DNA of 64,000 nt from Gammaproteobacteria bacterium (GTDB taxonomy: Bacteria > Pseudomonadota > Gammaproteobacteria > DSM-19610), in contig DROT01000005.1 in NCBI GenBank assembly GCA_011321775.1, positions 1 through 64,000 of the forward strand, read 5' to 3'. Positions 33,933 to 46,483 of this stretch are shown in pieces. The translations under genes were made by a program, and so were the position numbers. Numbering within the stretch: the first letter of the stretch is position 1; each line of letters starts with the position of its first letter. A model generated the notes under the pieces. That model had not been told where the DNA came from, made no database searches, and worked only from the letters and a program-made list of their open reading frames with translations.

Positions 33933-34487
33933 ATGAGCAAAGACCTGAACATCTGGCTGGACGACCTGCTCGGCGACATCGAGAACATCCAGTTCAAGCG
34001 CAAGAGTTCGCGGCGCGTGCGCGTGGACGTGGGCTCCGAGGCGCTGCCGGCCCTGCTGGAACTGCTGCAGGGGCGCGCCAGTTATGTGCACCTGTCGGCC
34101 ATCAGCTGCGTGGACTGGATCGAGGACGAGGAATTCGAGCTGGTCTACCACGTGTGGTCCTACGAGACCCGCTCGCTGGTATCGGCCCACACCCGCATCC
34201 CGCGCGAGCCGGGCGTCTACCTGTCGATCTACGACCTCTACCAGCCGGCCGCCTTCTTCGAGCGCGACATCCACGAAATGTTCGGCGTATTCTTCGAGGG
34301 CAGCCCGGACATGGAGAAGTTCATCCTGACCGAGTGGGACGGTCCGCCGCCGATGCGCAAGGAATTCGATTCCGAGGCCTTCGTCAACCAGCACTTCGAG
34401 TGGGAGCAGTACCACCCGCAGTGGCTCAAGGACCTGGAGGAAGAAGGGGGCGGCGTCACCACCCGTCCGGAGGACATCCGCCTGTGA
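33933..34487 (+). CDS. NuoC/MbxK-like 30-kDa subunit
   Basis: 184 aa, no cofactor; packs against the NuoD-like subunit. The family signature PAAFFERDIHEMFGVFFEGSPDMEKFILTEWDGPPPMRKEF (residues ~105-145) is clear. Its stop codon overlaps the GTG start of the next gene (GTGA). Cytoplasmic side of the complex. Confidence 0.93.
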   Translation: MSKDLNIWLDDLLGDIENIQFKRKSSRRVRVDVGSEALPALLELLQGRASYVHLSAISCVDWIEDEEFELVYHVWSYETRSLVSAHTRIPREPGVYLSIYDLYQPAAFFERDIHEMFGVFFEGSPDMEKFILTEWDGPPPMRKEFDSEAFVNQHFEWEQYHPQWLKDLEEEGGGVTTRPEDIRL

Positions 34488-35626
34488 GACCGGAGAACTA
34501 CCAGGCGCGCAGCCAGCCGCCGAGCAACGAGTTCGAACTCAACTTCGGCCCCAACCATCCGGGCATCGAGGGCAACTACGCCTTCCGCGTCAAGCTCAAC
34601 GGCGACCAGGTGCTGGAGGCGCGCGCCGACGCCGGCTACCTGCACCGCGGCTTCGAGAAGCTCATGGAAGGCCGCCTGTGGATTCAGAACATCGCCCTGG
34701 TGCCGCGCATCTGCGTACCCGACCCGGTGCCCATGGAAGTGTGCTACTCGCTGGCCATCGAGGAAATCGGTGGCCTGGAAGTGCCGGAACGCGCCAAGTG
34801 GATCCGCGTCATGCAGCTGGAGATGTCGCGTCTGGCAGCGCACCTGTTCGCCTTCGGCGGCCACGCCGCCACCACCGGCATGTACACCACCATGTTCTGG
34901 GGCGTGGCCGACCGCGACCTGATCCTCGACCGTTTCGAGGAACTGACCGGCGGACGCGTGTACAGCATCTACAACATTCCCGGCGGCGTGCGCCGCGACG
35001 TGCCCGAGGGTTTCCTCGATCGCCTGTCCAGCCTGCTGGACTACCTGGAATCGCGCCTGCCCGACTACGACAACCTGTTCTTCACCAACCAGGTGTTCGT
35101 CAAGCGCGCCCGCGGCGTCGGTGCCATGACCCAGGAACAGGCGCTCAAGTGGGGCGTCACCGGTCCCAACCTGCGCGCCACCGGCCTGGAATTCGACGTG
35201 CGCCGCGACGATCCCTACCTGGTCTACGACCAGCTGGACTTCGAGATTCCGACGGAGAGCGGCGGCGATGCCCTGGCGCGCAACCTGGTGCGACGCGCCG
35301 AGCTCAAACAGAGCATCCGCATCCTGCGCCAGGTGATCGAGCGCCTGCCCTCCATCGAGGGTCCGATCCGCTGCCCGATCCCCAACCCGCTGGCCTGGAA
35401 CGTGCCGGCCGGGGAGGCCTATACCCGCGTGGAGTCCTCCAAGGGCGAACTGGCCTATTACGTGGTGTCCACCGGCGGCGACAAGCCCTACCGGGTGCAC
35501 GTGCGCGGACCGTCGTCGATGCACGCGGTGCAGGTGCTGGAAAAACTCGCACTCGGGGCCCGCCTGGAAGACATCGCCCAGATCATGTTCTCGCTCGATG
35601 CCTGCCCGCCGGAGGTGGATCGCTGA
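34484..35626 (+). CDS. NuoD/MbxL-like large subunit without quinone or NiFe site
   Basis: 380 aa, 49-kDa family. GTG 34484 overlaps the previous stop. Family body is clear (ADAGYLHRGFEKLMEGR; YSIYNIPGGVRRDVPEGFL). Key differences: the complex I loop HPxxHG is HPGIEG, so the quinone-binding His is Glu; the quinone-binding Tyr aligns with Val in PRICVPDPVP. Hydrogenase RxCxxC is reduced to RIC, and the C-terminal CxxC to LDACPPEVDR, leaving one Cys of each pair. That pattern fits MBX/sulfane-reductase-like subunits. Residue alignments are by eye. Confidence 0.88.
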   Translation: MRPENYQARSQPPSNEFELNFGPNHPGIEGNYAFRVKLNGDQVLEARADAGYLHRGFEKLMEGRLWIQNIALVPRICVPDPVPMEVCYSLAIEEIGGLEVPERAKWIRVMQLEMSRLAAHLFAFGGHAATTGMYTTMFWGVADRDLILDRFEELTGGRVYSIYNIPGGVRRDVPEGFLDRLSSLLDYLESRLPDYDNLFFTNQVFVKRARGVGAMTQEQALKWGVTGPNLRATGLEFDVRRDDPYLVYDQLDFEIPTESGGDALARNLVRRAELKQSIRILRQVIERLPSIEGPIRCPIPNPLAWNVPAGEAYTRVESSKGELAYYVVSTGGDKPYRVHVRGPSSMHAVQVLEKLALGARLEDIAQIMFSLDACPPEVDR

Positions 35627-37476
35627 TGTCGGACATCCCCTACAAGGACAAGGGCAGCATCCTGCGACCGTTCAAGTCGCTGCAGTTCTTCGCCCGTCCC
35701 GCGGTCACCCAGCCGCTGGAGCCGCGTCCGGCCTCGGACAACTACCGCGGCTTCCACGTCAACGACTGGAAGAAGTGTATCGGCTGCAGCACCTGCCAGA
35801 AGGTGTGCGACAACGCCGCCATCACCATGGTGCGGGTCCCGGGGCTGCCGGAGGACCCGGTCAAGGGCATCCGCAACGAACGCCCGGCCATCGACTACGG
35901 CCGCTGCTGCTGGTGCGGCCTGTGCGTGGACATCTGTCCCACCGGCTCCATCTCCCTGACCACCGAGTACGTGCACACCTGCCGCGAGGACGAACTCGAC
36001 AGCTATTTCGTCCTGCCGGATCCCAACGGCATCCACGGCGAGCACTTCCCGAAGGGCTGGGACAAGACCGCCGACGCCGACCTGGTGGACCTGGAGCGCC
36101 AGCCCATGGGCGAGCTGCCCGGCGAGGAACGCATCGATTCCTTCGACGAGATCGTCGAGGGCTACACCGAGCAGCAGGCCATCGTCGAGGCTTCGCGCTG
36201 CGTACAGTGCGGCATGTGCCACGATGCCTGCCCCACCCACATGCACGCACCGGAATACATCCGCGCCATCTGGGAGGGTGACGTCGAGGAGGCGGTGCGC
36301 CAGATGTACCGCACCAACCCGTTCTCGCACGTCTGCGGCCGGGTGTGCACCCACCGCTGCGAGAGCGCCTGCTCCATCGGCCGCCGCGGCGAACCGGTCG
36401 CCATCCGCTGGCTCAAGCGCTACGCCATGGACGCGGTACCGGACCTGCGCATCCGCGAGATCGCCGCCGAAGGCAAGGTCGACTATATCAGCGGCCGCCG
36501 CATCGCCATCGTCGGCGCCGGTCCCGCCGGCCTCACCGCCGCCTACGACCTGATCAGGAAGGGGCACAAGGTCACGGTGTTCGAGGCACTGGACAAGCCG
36601 GGCGGCATGACCCGCTACGGCATCCCGGAATACCGCCTGCCCTATGACCGGCTCGACGCCGACGTCGCCGTCATCACCTCCCTGGGGGTACAGATCCAGT
36701 ACAACACCCGCGTCGGCCGCGACGTCACCATGGACGAGCTGCGGCGCGATCACGATGCCGTGCTGATCGCCATCGGTCTGCAACTGGGTCGCTCCACGCG
36801 TATCCCCGGCAGCGACCATCCGCAGGTGCGCCGCGCCGTGGACCTGCTGCGCATGATCACCCGGGGCGAGTCCTTCGAGGTGCCCGAACGCGCCGTGGTC
36901 ATCGGCGGCGGCAACGTGGCCATGGACATCGCCCGCAGCCTGGCGCGTCTGCAGAAGCAGCAGTTCGGAAAGGTGCAGATCACCGTCTGCGCGCTGGAAG
37001 ACTTCGAGCATTTTCTCGCCGACCCCGAAGAGGTCACGGAAGCACGCGAGGAAGGTATCGAGATTCTCGACAGCCGCGGGCCGAAGGAGGTCGTCATCGA
37101 GGATGGCCGCCTGACCGGACTGAAGACCCTTGGCGTCATCTCCATCTTCGACGAACAGGGACGCTTCGCACCCCGCTACGACCAGCAGGACGAGCAGTTC
37201 CACCCCGGCGACATGGTGATCGAGTCCATCGGTCAGATGAGCGACGTGTCGCTGCTGGGCGAGGAACTGACCGAACGCCTGGAATGGAACCGCGGCCGCC
37301 TCAAGGTCGACGAGGACGGCCACAGCTCGGAACCCTGGCTGTGGGCGGCCGGCGACATGGTGTTCGGACCCGACGTGGTGCATGCCGTGGCCGACGGTCA
37401 CCGCGTCGCCGCCAGCATGGAAAGGTACCTGGCAGAACTAGATTCGGAGAAACAGGACGATGGAAGAACATCCTGA
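35626..37476 (+). CDS. NuoI-like ferredoxin fused to GltD-type NAD(P)H flavoprotein
   Basis: 616 aa. Residues ~40-110 carry two [4Fe-4S] motifs (CIGCSTCQKVC and CCWCGLCVDICP), as in NuoI/MbxN. From ~185 on is a GltD/NfnB-like unit: CVQCGMCHDACP and CGRVCTHRCESAC for further clusters, an FAD site IAIVGAGPAGLTAAYDL, and an NAD(P)H site AVVIGGGNVAMDIARSL. C-terminal GDMVFGPDVVHAVADGHRVA is the usual FAD end. The fusion gives a complex without NuoEFG its own NAD(P)H entry point. Overlaps neighbours by 1 and 17 nt. Confidence 0.9.
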   Translation: MSDIPYKDKGSILRPFKSLQFFARPAVTQPLEPRPASDNYRGFHVNDWKKCIGCSTCQKVCDNAAITMVRVPGLPEDPVKGIRNERPAIDYGRCCWCGLCVDICPTGSISLTTEYVHTCREDELDSYFVLPDPNGIHGEHFPKGWDKTADADLVDLERQPMGELPGEERIDSFDEIVEGYTEQQAIVEASRCVQCGMCHDACPTHMHAPEYIRAIWEGDVEEAVRQMYRTNPFSHVCGRVCTHRCESACSIGRRGEPVAIRWLKRYAMDAVPDLRIREIAAEGKVDYISGRRIAIVGAGPAGLTAAYDLIRKGHKVTVFEALDKPGGMTRYGIPEYRLPYDRLDADVAVITSLGVQIQYNTRVGRDVTMDELRRDHDAVLIAIGLQLGRSTRIPGSDHPQVRRAVDLLRMITRGESFEVPERAVVIGGGNVAMDIARSLARLQKQQFGKVQITVCALEDFEHFLADPEEVTEAREEGIEILDSRGPKEVVIEDGRLTGLKTLGVISIFDEQGRFAPRYDQQDEQFHPGDMVIESIGQMSDVSLLGEELTERLEWNRGRLKVDEDGHSSEPWLWAAGDMVFGPDVVHAVADGHRVAASMERYLAELDSEKQDDGRTS

Positions 37477-37981
37477 AGGCCACAGCGAGGCCTACGCACG
37501 TATCCGCTCGAAGAAGACGCTGGGCGAGATCCTGGAAGTCGCCACCACCTTCGAACAGAAGGCCTTCGAGTTCTATACGGCGCTGATTCCGAAGGTCAGC
37601 AAGAACCTGCGCTACCTGGTGGAGGAACTGGCCGAGGAGGAAAAGGAACACTACGAGCTGTTCAGGAAGCTGGCGGACAACCCGGAGATCGAGAACCAGA
37701 TACAGCAACGCATCCAGGTTCCGGTGGAGGATCACCATTTCTCCGACTACGTACAGCTGCCCGACCTCGGCGAGCACCCCGACGATCAGGCGATCCTGCA
37801 ATACGCCATGGGACGCGAAGACGCCGCCATGAAACAGTACCGCGAACTGGCGGACAGTACCGAACCCGGACCGATCCACGATCTCTTCGAATATCTCGCC
37901 TACGAGGAGACCATGCACAAGCGCGAGCTCGAGAAGCTCTACTACCAGACCGTCTACAGCGGCGGCCCGGGCAACAACTGA
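37460..37981 (+). CDS. rubrerythrin-like ferritin-family protein
   Basis: 173-aa four-helix diiron protein. The two EExxH-type halves are present: [13 protein letters not shown] with EEKEHYELF, and [15 protein letters not shown] with [15 protein letters not shown]. The C-terminal rubredoxin domain of classical rubrerythrin is missing. The start lies inside the ferredoxin-flavoprotein gene (17-nt overlap), so it is co-translated with the mbx-like operon. Possible role: removing peroxide or oxygen near the oxygen-sensitive clusters (inference). Confidence 0.85.
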   Translation: MEEHPEGHSEAYARIRSKKTLGEILEVATTFEQKAFEFYTALIPKVSKNLRYLVEELAEEEKEHYELFRKLADNPEIENQIQQRIQVPVEDHHFSDYVQLPDLGEHPDDQAILQYAMGREDAAMKQYRELADSTEPGPIHDLFEYLAYEETMHKRELEKLYYQTVYSGGPGNN

Positions 37982-38094
37982 GCCTCGGTCCAGGAGACCG
38001 TCACCCGGAGGAGCACCACGAGTCCGGGACGATTCCACTGACCCGCCCCGCCCTCGCTGCGCTCCGCCGGGGCCAGAAAACAAGGAAAACAGCC

Positions 38095-39105
38095 ATGCAA
38101 CTGGGAATGCTGGGACTGGGTCGCATGGGCGCCAACCTCGTGCGACGCCTGATGAAGGGAGGCCACCAGTGCGTGGTCTACGATACCAATGCCGAGGCGG
38201 TGAACGGCCTGGAGAAGGAAGGTGCCGTCGGTGCCACCGACCTGTCCACCTTCGTGTCCTGCCTGCAGACACCGCGCGCCATCTGGATCATGGTGCCGGC
38301 CGCCGCCGTCGACAGCGTTATCGAGGAACTCTCCCCGCTGCTGCAGGCCGGTGACATCCTCATCGACGGCGGCAACTCCTTCTACAAGGACGACATCGCG
38401 CGCGCGAAGGCGCTGCGGGAACGCGGTCTGCACTACGTGGACATCGGCACCAGCGGCGGCGTCTGGGGCCTGGAACGCGGCTACTGCCTGATGATCGGTG
38501 GCGAGGACGAAGTGGTCGCCCACCTCGACCCGCTGTTGAAGACCATCGCCCCCGGCAGCGGCGACATCGAGCGCACCCGCGGACGCAGCGGCGAGCCCTC
38601 TCCCTCGGAACAGGGCTACCTGCACTGTGGCCCCAACGGCGCCGGCCATTTCGTGAAGATGGTCCACAACGGCATCGAGTACGGCATCATGGCGGCCTAT
38701 GCCGAGGGCATGAACATCCTGCGTCACGCCAATGTCGGCAAGCGCGAGCACGCCGTCGACGCCGAAACCACCCCGCTGCAGAACCCGGAAGACTACCAGT
38801 ACGACATCGACGTCGCCGAGGTGGCCGAGGTGTGGCGCCGCGGCAGTGTCATCGCCTCCTGGCTGCTCGACCTGACCGCCATCGCCCTGAAGGAGAACCC
38901 GGACCTGTCCGAGTTCTCCGGGCACGTCTCCGACTCCGGCGAGGGCCGCTGGACCAGCATGGCCGCCATCGAGACCGGCACCCCGGCGCACGTGCTGACC
39001 GCTGCCCTGTTCAACCGCTTCAGCTCGCGCGGCGAGGCCGATTTCGGCGACCGCCTGCTGTCGGCCATGCGCTTCCAGTTCGGGGGGCACCACGAGAAGA
39101 AATAA
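38095..39105 (+). CDS. gnd: 6-phosphogluconate dehydrogenase, short (GntZ/YqeC-like) type
   Basis: Oxidises 6-phosphogluconate to ribulose 5-phosphate with CO2 and NAD(P)H. 336 aa, the short class, against ~470 for E. coli Gnd. Cofactor loop [15 protein letters not shown]; substrate motif [21 protein letters not shown]; catalytic [19 protein letters not shown]. Short members often prefer NAD+, but this cannot be read here. First gene of the zwf-glk-phosphoketolase cluster, 113 nt after the rubrerythrin-like gene. Confidence 0.95.
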   Translation: MQLGMLGLGRMGANLVRRLMKGGHQCVVYDTNAEAVNGLEKEGAVGATDLSTFVSCLQTPRAIWIMVPAAAVDSVIEELSPLLQAGDILIDGGNSFYKDDIARAKALRERGLHYVDIGTSGGVWGLERGYCLMIGGEDEVVAHLDPLLKTIAPGSGDIERTRGRSGEPSPSEQGYLHCGPNGAGHFVKMVHNGIEYGIMAAYAEGMNILRHANVGKREHAVDAETTPLQNPEDYQYDIDVAEVAEVWRRGSVIASWLLDLTAIALKENPDLSEFSGHVSDSGEGRWTSMAAIETGTPAHVLTAALFNRFSSRGEADFGDRLLSAMRFQFGGHHEKK

Positions 39106-39117
39106 GGGGCGAACCCC

Positions 39118-40637
<1,520 letters not shown>

Positions 40638-40641
<4 letters not shown>

Positions 40642-41618
40642 AGGTACTGAGCGGCGACATCGGCGGCACCAAGACCTCGCTGGCGGTCATCGAGACCGAC
40701 GGCCGCAGCGTCGAGGTATCCGCACTGGAGACCTTCTCCAGCCGGGAATTCACCCGCTTCGACGACATCGTGACTCGCTTTCTGGACCAGCACGGGCACG
40801 ACTGCGAACAGGCGGCCTTCGGCGTCGCCGGACCGGTGCGCGCGGGGCGGGCGACCACCACCAACCTGCCCTGGCGACTGGATGCCGAACAGCTCGCCGC
40901 GGCCTTCGGCCTGCGCCGGGTATGGCTGCTGAACGACCTCGAGGCCAATGCCTGGGGCATCACCGCGCTGCCCCCGGAAGACTTCCGCGTGTTGCAGGCC
41001 GGACGCGAGACGGCCCGGGGCAACGCCGCCGTCATCGCCGCCGGCACCGGTCTGGGAGAGGCCGGCCTCTACTGGGACGGGGAACGTCATCGCCCCTTTG
41101 CCTCCGAGGGCGGCCATTCGGACTTCGCCCCGGCCACCGAACTGGAGATCGAACTGCTGCGCTACCTGCGCGAACGCCACGGCCACGTCAGCTGGGAGCG
41201 CGTGGTATCGGGTACCGGGCTGGTCAACATCCATGCCTTCCTCAGCGACTATCGCGCCAGCCCGACCCCGTCCTGGCTGGCCGAGGAGATGCGCAGCGGC
41301 GACGCCGCGGCGGCGATCTCGCACGCCGCAAGGCGCCAGGACTGTCCGCTGTGCGCCGAGGCGATGGAACTGTTCGTACACCTCTACGGGGTGGAGGCCG
41401 GCAACCACGCGCTCAAGCTCATGGCCACCGGCGGCGTCTTCCTGGGCGGCGGCATTGCACCCAGGATCCTCGACCAGCTGGAGCAGCCGGCCTTCCTGGA
41501 GGCCTTCTGCGCCAAGGGGCGCATGGAAGCCCTGATGCGCGACATGCCCGTGCGCGTCATACTGAACGAACGCACGGCCCTGTACGGCCCGGCACTATTC
41601 GCCGCCATCGCGGTCTGA
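40638..41618 (+). CDS. glk: glucokinase (ROK-unrelated Glk type)
   Basis: Phosphorylates glucose with ATP. 326 aa. The start is TTG 40638, overlapping the zwf stop (TTGA), with GGAGG upstream; no ATG fits. Motifs: GDIGGTKTSLAVIE (phosphate loop), FGVAGPVRAGRATTTNLPW, LLNDLEANAWG, and AAGTGLGEAGLYW. C-terminal GGVFLGGGIAPRIL closes the ATP site. Rare start may keep its level low relative to zwf. Confidence 0.95.
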
Positions 41619-41667
41619 ACGGTGCCCCAGCACGACGCGAACCACGGAGATCACAGGAGAGAGGATA

Positions 41668-41937
41668 ATGAACGTAGTCATCGGCAACCTTCCCGACGAT
41701 GCGAAGGAAGAGGAGATACGGGAGATACTGGCCGAACACGGGGTGCCGGTGACCGGCATCCGTCTCACCAACGAAGGCGATGCCACGCGCCAGACGGCCG
41801 TGGTCAGCCTGGATACCGATCACGCCGGCGCCGAGGCCCTGGCGGGCATGCTCCACAACCGCTTCTGGCGCGGCCACCGGTTACGCGCCCAGGCCATGAT
41901 GATGTTCACCGGCGAGGACAAGCCCGGCTCCGACTGA
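41668..41937 (+). CDS. small RRM-like RNA-binding protein (89 aa)
   Basis: Looks like a single RNA-recognition motif. MNVVIGNLPDDAKEEEIREILAEHG matches RNP2 and the first helix; the RNP1 strand (RQTAVVSLDTDHAG) is poorly conserved and lacks the usual aromatics, so RNA binding is uncertain. AGGAGAGAGG ribosome site. Set between glk and phosphoketolase, an odd place for an RNA-binding protein. Confidence 0.65.
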   Translation: MNVVIGNLPDDAKEEEIREILAEHGVPVTGIRLTNEGDATRQTAVVSLDTDHAGAEALAGMLHNRFWRGHRLRAQAMMMFTGEDKPGSD

Positions 41938-41973
41938 ATCCGGACCGCCAACGAGCTACCGAGGAGATCCACC

Positions 41974-44355
41974 ATGAATAGGGAAAGCGAGAACGAGGGA
42001 CCGCTGTCGGCGGAAGAACTGAGGCGCATGGATGCCTGGTGGCGTGCCGCCAACTACCTGTCGGTGGGCCAGATCTACCTGCTCGACAACCCGCTGCTGC
42101 GCGAACCGCTGGCGCCGCAACACATCAAGGCGCGGCTGCTGGGCCACTGGGGCACCACCCCGGGGCTGAACTTCATCTACGTACACATGAACCGCCTCAT
42201 CCGCCAGCACGACCTGGACATGATCTACCTCGCCGGCCCCGGTCACGGCGGCCCCGCCATGGTGGCCAACACCTGGCTGGAGGGCACCTACAGCGAGTAC
42301 TACCCGAACATCTCCCAGGATGCCGAGGGCATGCGCAAGCTCTTCAAGCAGTTCAGCTTCCCCGGCGGCATTCCCAGCCACGTGGCGCCGGAGACCCCCG
42401 GTTCCATCCACGAAGGCGGCGAACTCGGCTATGCCCTGTCGCACGCCCACGGCGCGGTATTCGACAACCCCGATCTGATCGCCTGCTGCGTGGTGGGAGA
42501 CGGCGAGGCCGAAACCGGCCCCATGGCCACCTCCTGGCACTCCAACAAGTTCCTCAACCCCGCACGCGACGGTGCGGTGTTGCCGATACTGCACCTCAAC
42601 GGTTACAAGATCGCCAACCCCACCATTCTCGGGCGCCTGCCGGACGGCGAACTCGAGCAGCTGTTCCGGGGTTACGGCTACCAGCCGCATTTCGTCGAAG
42701 GACACGAACCCGAACTCATGCACCAGCAGATGGCCGCCACCCTGGACCGGATGCTGGAGGAGATCCGGGCGATCCAGCAGGCCGCACGCAAGGGCGGCGA
42801 CAACAAGGGTGCGCGCTGGCCCATGCTCATCCTGCGCTCGCCCAAGGGCTGGACCGGGCCGAAGGAAGTCGACGGTCTCAAGACCGAGGACTTCTGGCGT
42901 TCCCACCAGGTGCCGTTCTCGAAGGTGCGTGACAACCCCGAGCACCTCAGGTTGCTGGAAAACTGGATGAAGAGCTACCGCCCGGAAGAACTGTTCGACG
43001 ACAACGGCACCTTCCGTCCCGAGCTGCGCGAACTGGCGCCGAAGGGAACCCGGCGCATGAGCGACAATCCGCACGCCAACGGCGGCATCCTGCTGCGCGA
43101 GCTGCGCCTGCCGGACTTCCGCGACTACGCGGTGGACGTGCCCCGGCCCGGCGCCACCATCGCCGAGGCCACGCGCGTCCAGGGCGGCTTCCTGCGCGAC
43201 GTCATGAAACTCAACATGGACACCGCCAACTTCCGTCTCTTCGGCCCCGACGAGACCGCCTCCAACCGCTGGAACAAGGTCTTCGAGGTCACCGACCGCA
43301 CCTGGCTGGAGGCGACCATCCCGGAAGACGACCACCTGTCGCCCGACGGCCGCGTCATGGAGATCCTCTCCGAACACACCTGCCAGGGCTGGCTCGAGGG
43401 CTACCTGCTCACCGGCCGCCACGGCTTCTTCAACTGTTACGAGGCCTTCATCCACATCGTCGACTCGATGTTCAACCAGCACGCCAAGTGGCTCAAGACC
43501 ACCAGCCAGGAGATTCCCTGGCGGCGCCCCATCGCCTCGCTCAACTACCTGCTGTCCTCGCACGTCTGGCGCCAGGACCACAACGGCTTCTCGCACCAGG
43601 ACCCGGGCTTCATCGACCACGTGGTGAACAAGAAGGGCTCGGTCATCCGCGTCTACCTGCCGCCGGACGCCAATACCCTGCTGTCGGTAACCGACCACTG
43701 CCTGCGCAGCCGCAACTACGTCAACGTCATCGTCGCCGGCAAGCAGCCGGAACACCAGTGGCTGGACATGGACGCCGCCGTCAAGCACTGTTCCAGCGGC
43801 ATCGGCATCTGGGAATGGGCCAGCAACGACGATGACGGCGACCCCGACGTGGTGATGGCCTGTGCCGGCGACGTGCCGACCCTGGAGACCCTGGCCGCGG
43901 TCGACCTGCTGCGGGAACACATCCCGGAGCTCAAGGTGCGGGTGGTGAACGTGGTCGACCTGATGACCTTGGCCAGCCCCTCCGAGCATCCCCACGGCCT
44001 CCCGGACCGCGAATTCGACAGCATCTTCACCACCGACAAGCCGGTCATCTTCGCCTACCACGGCTATCCCTGGCTGATCCACCGCCTCGCCTACCGGCGC
44101 ACCAACCACCACAATCTGCACGTGCGCGGCTACAAGGAGGAAGGGACCACCTCCACGCCCTTCGACATGGTGGTGATGAACGACCTGGACCGCTTCCACC
44201 TGGTGGCCGACGTGGTCGAGCGCGTGCCGCAGCTGCGCCAGCGCGCCGCCTACGTGCGCCAGAAGGTGCGCGACAAGCTCATCGACCACCGCAACTACGT
44301 GCGCGAATATGGCGAGGACATGCCCGAAGTGCGCGACTGGCAATGGCCCTACTGA
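41974..44355 (+). CDS. xfp: xylulose-5-phosphate/fructose-6-phosphate phosphoketolase
   Basis: Thiamine-diphosphate enzyme that splits xylulose 5-phosphate (and often fructose 6-phosphate) with phosphate to acetyl phosphate plus a sugar phosphate. 793 aa, full length. Motifs: [38 protein letters not shown], and the TPP motif [24 protein letters not shown]. The product feeds AckA, encoded 4 kb downstream in the same direction. GAGGAG ribosome site. Confidence 0.97.
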   Translation: MNRESENEGPLSAEELRRMDAWWRAANYLSVGQIYLLDNPLLREPLAPQHIKARLLGHWGTTPGLNFIYVHMNRLIRQHDLDMIYLAGPGHGGPAMVANTWLEGTYSEYYPNISQDAEGMRKLFKQFSFPGGIPSHVAPETPGSIHEGGELGYALSHAHGAVFDNPDLIACCVVGDGEAETGPMATSWHSNKFLNPARDGAVLPILHLNGYKIANPTILGRLPDGELEQLFRGYGYQPHFVEGHEPELMHQQMAATLDRMLEEIRAIQQAARKGGDNKGARWPMLILRSPKGWTGPKEVDGLKTEDFWRSHQVPFSKVRDNPEHLRLLENWMKSYRPEELFDDNGTFRPELRELAPKGTRRMSDNPHANGGILLRELRLPDFRDYAVDVPRPGATIAEATRVQGGFLRDVMKLNMDTANFRLFGPDETASNRWNKVFEVTDRTWLEATIPEDDHLSPDGRVMEILSEHTCQGWLEGYLLTGRHGFFNCYEAFIHIVDSMFNQHAKWLKTTSQEIPWRRPIASLNYLLSSHVWRQDHNGFSHQDPGFIDHVVNKKGSVIRVYLPPDANTLLSVTDHCLRSRNYVNVIVAGKQPEHQWLDMDAAVKHCSSGIGIWEWASNDDDGDPDVVMACAGDVPTLETLAAVDLLREHIPELKVRVVNVVDLMTLASPSEHPHGLPDREFDSIFTTDKPVIFAYHGYPWLIHRLAYRRTNHHNLHVRGYKEEGTTSTPFDMVVMNDLDRFHLVADVVERVPQLRQRAAYVRQKVRDKLIDHRNYVREYGEDMPEVRDWQWPY

Positions 44356-44371
44356 AGACGGGCGTAGCAGA

Positions 44372-46479
<2,108 letters not shown>

Positions 46480-46483
<4 letters not shown>

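Noticed and set aside
30350-34003. 1217-codon open frame on the minus strand
   Set aside because: Antisense to mrpD to NuoB-like genes; composition (His, Gln, Glu, Gly, Val) is that of a shadow frame.
34484-35626. NiFe hydrogenase large subunit
   Set aside because: Hydrogenase needs two complete CxxC motifs; only one Cys of each is present and no maturation genes lie nearby.
41956-44343. 795-codon minus-strand frame
   Set aside because: Entirely antisense to phosphoketolase, whose protein is full length with intact motifs.
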